This document shows, in pieces, positions 6,177 to 6,920 of a stretch of DNA of 6,920 nt. The notes beneath the pieces were generated by a model. It searched no databases and was not told the origin of the DNA. It was given only the letters and a program-made list of their open reading frames with translations. Within the stretch, counting starts at the first letter, position 1; the number at the start of each line of letters is the position of its first letter. Origin of the DNA: Pseudomonadota bacterium (lineage in GTDB: Bacteria; Pseudomonadota; Alphaproteobacteria; Rhizobiales; Segnochrobactraceae); contig JAEZMP010000211.1 in the NCBI GenBank assembly GCA_023442215.1, forward strand, positions 1 through 6,920, given 5' to 3'. The translations under genes were made by a program, and so were the position numbers.

Positions 6177-6920
6177 ATGCCGTATCTCATCGTCGACCCG
6201 GTTCCCTGGCGATCCCTGATCGGTGCCTTCGAGCGCGCCGAAGCGACGTTGACGCGCCTGGACGAGCGGCTCGCGGGCAGCCCCGTGGCCGAGGGCTGGC
6301 GCGCCCGCGCGGACTACAGCGAGGCCAGCGCGTCGCTGCGCCTCGAAGGGGCGCTGGTGCCGCTCGAGGACCTCGTGCTCAACGACGCGGCGATGGACAT
6401 CCGTGCACCGACCGCGGAACTCGCCCGCGCTGCCGCCGTTCTCGCCACCCGCCGGCTGATGATCGGGGCTCCTGCGGAGGAGCCGTTCACGCCCGCCGGG
6501 CTTGCCCGACTGAAGGGCGTCGCCGATCCGCGCCGCGATGGCGACCGGTCGGAACCGGCGGCTCCGATGCGCCAGCGAGCCGCCGAGCCGGATGCCATGG
6601 CGTCGCTGTTCGCCGACCTCGACGCCGTGCTCGCCCGGACCACCCGTCATCTCGCAGGGGAGGAGCCGACGGCGGACAGCCAGCCGGCTGTGTCTGTGCG
6701 AGAGCGCAGCGCCCGGCAGGCCGAGCCGGACGACGACGATGGCGAGGCGGCGATCGAGGAATGGTGCGATGTCGTGGCCGCGACCGGCGGACAGCCGGCG
6801 ATGCTGGCAGCGGCCATCGCCGTCGATGCCTGGACCGTGCTCCAGCCGATCCCCAGCCGGCCGTGGCTCGGGCCGCTGCTCGGTGCCGCGCTGCTGCGCC
6901 GGCGTGGCAAGACGCTCAAC
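6177..6920 (+). CDS. RHE_PE00001 family protein (DUF1612-type), 3' end outside window
   Basis: The frame is open from ATG 6177 to the last base, giving 248 residues with no stop, so the gene is cut by the window edge. I recognise it as the RHE_PE00001 family of Rhizobiales. That rests on the N-terminal half (LTRLDERLAGSPVAEGW at 25-41, ASLRLEGALVPLEDLVLNDAAMDIRAPT at 52-79) and on PSRPWLGPLLGAALLRRRGKT (226-246). Family members usually continue with a C-terminal helix-turn-helix part, which is not visible here. The middle (about 117-190) is low-complexity, with Arg/Pro/Glu and a DDDD run at 185-188. The family has no established function; a DNA-binding role is only suggested by the C-terminal domain of relatives. 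The start has no clear ribosome site, and the gene lies 48 bases after the TerC-family gene. Confidence 0.82.
   Translation, partial: MPYLIVDPVPWRSLIGAFERAEATLTRLDERLAGSPVAEGWRARADYSEASASLRLEGALVPLEDLVLNDAAMDIRAPTAELARAAAVLATRRLMIGAPAEEPFTPAGLARLKGVADPRRDGDRSEPAAPMRQRAAEPDAMASLFADLDAVLARTTRHLAGEEPTADSQPAVSVRERSARQAEPDDDDGEAAIEEWCDVVAATGGQPAMLAAAIAVDAWTVLQPIPSRPWLGPLLGAALLRRRGKTLN

Noticed and set aside
5181..6650. 489-codon open frame on the minus strand, antisense to the TerC-family and RHE_PE00001 genes
   Set aside because: The composition is repetitive Arg/Gly/Asp/His and it matches no family, while the opposite strand encodes recognisable proteins.

Overview
This 6.9 kb window is GC-rich and densely coding, with every gene on the + strand. 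It looks like ordinary chromosome of an alphaproteobacterium, most likely of the order Hyphomicrobiales (Rhizobiales). The evidence is a minCDE operon with a CtrA-type TTAA-N7-TTAAC site and a GANTC (CcrM-type) cluster upstream, a protein of the RHE_PE00001 family (named from a Rhizobium etli gene), strongly GC-biased third codon positions, and long empty antisense reading frames. I see no mobile element, CRISPR array, tRNA, rRNA or clear sign of recent transfer.

Layout. Positions 1-391 hold no gene I can support. They contain four GANTC sites (25-114), an AT-rich island (181-216) and three phased TTAACC repeats (326-352), and I read the stretch as the control region of the min operon. Next come minC (392-1165, GTG start), minD (1187-2005) and minE (2002-2274, overlapping minD by ATGA), closed by a clear intrinsic terminator (2315-2353). 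A YfeH-type member of the bile acid:sodium symporter superfamily follows (2467-3516, start uncertain), then a two-domain polyphosphate:AMP phosphotransferase (pap, 3676-5244). After a structured leader (about 5310-5384) comes a TerC-family membrane protein of the E. coli YgdQ type (5385-6128, TTG start). The last gene is an RHE_PE00001-family protein that runs off the right edge (6177-6920+).

How the genes work together. MinC, MinD and MinE form one functional unit: MinD on the membrane recruits the FtsZ inhibitor MinC, and MinE drives MinD off, so the Z-ring is placed at mid-cell. The CtrA-type site suggests that division-site placement is tied to the alphaproteobacterial cell-cycle circuit. 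The four genes downstream have their own spacing and probably their own promoters. No shared pathway joins the symporter-like transporter, the polyphosphate kinase, the TerC protein and the RHE_PE00001 protein, and I infer that they are simply neighbours.

I do not see a new multi-gene system. The observations most worth testing are the cell-cycle control elements ahead of minC, the alternative hairpins in the leader of the TerC gene, and the uncharacterised RHE_PE00001 protein.
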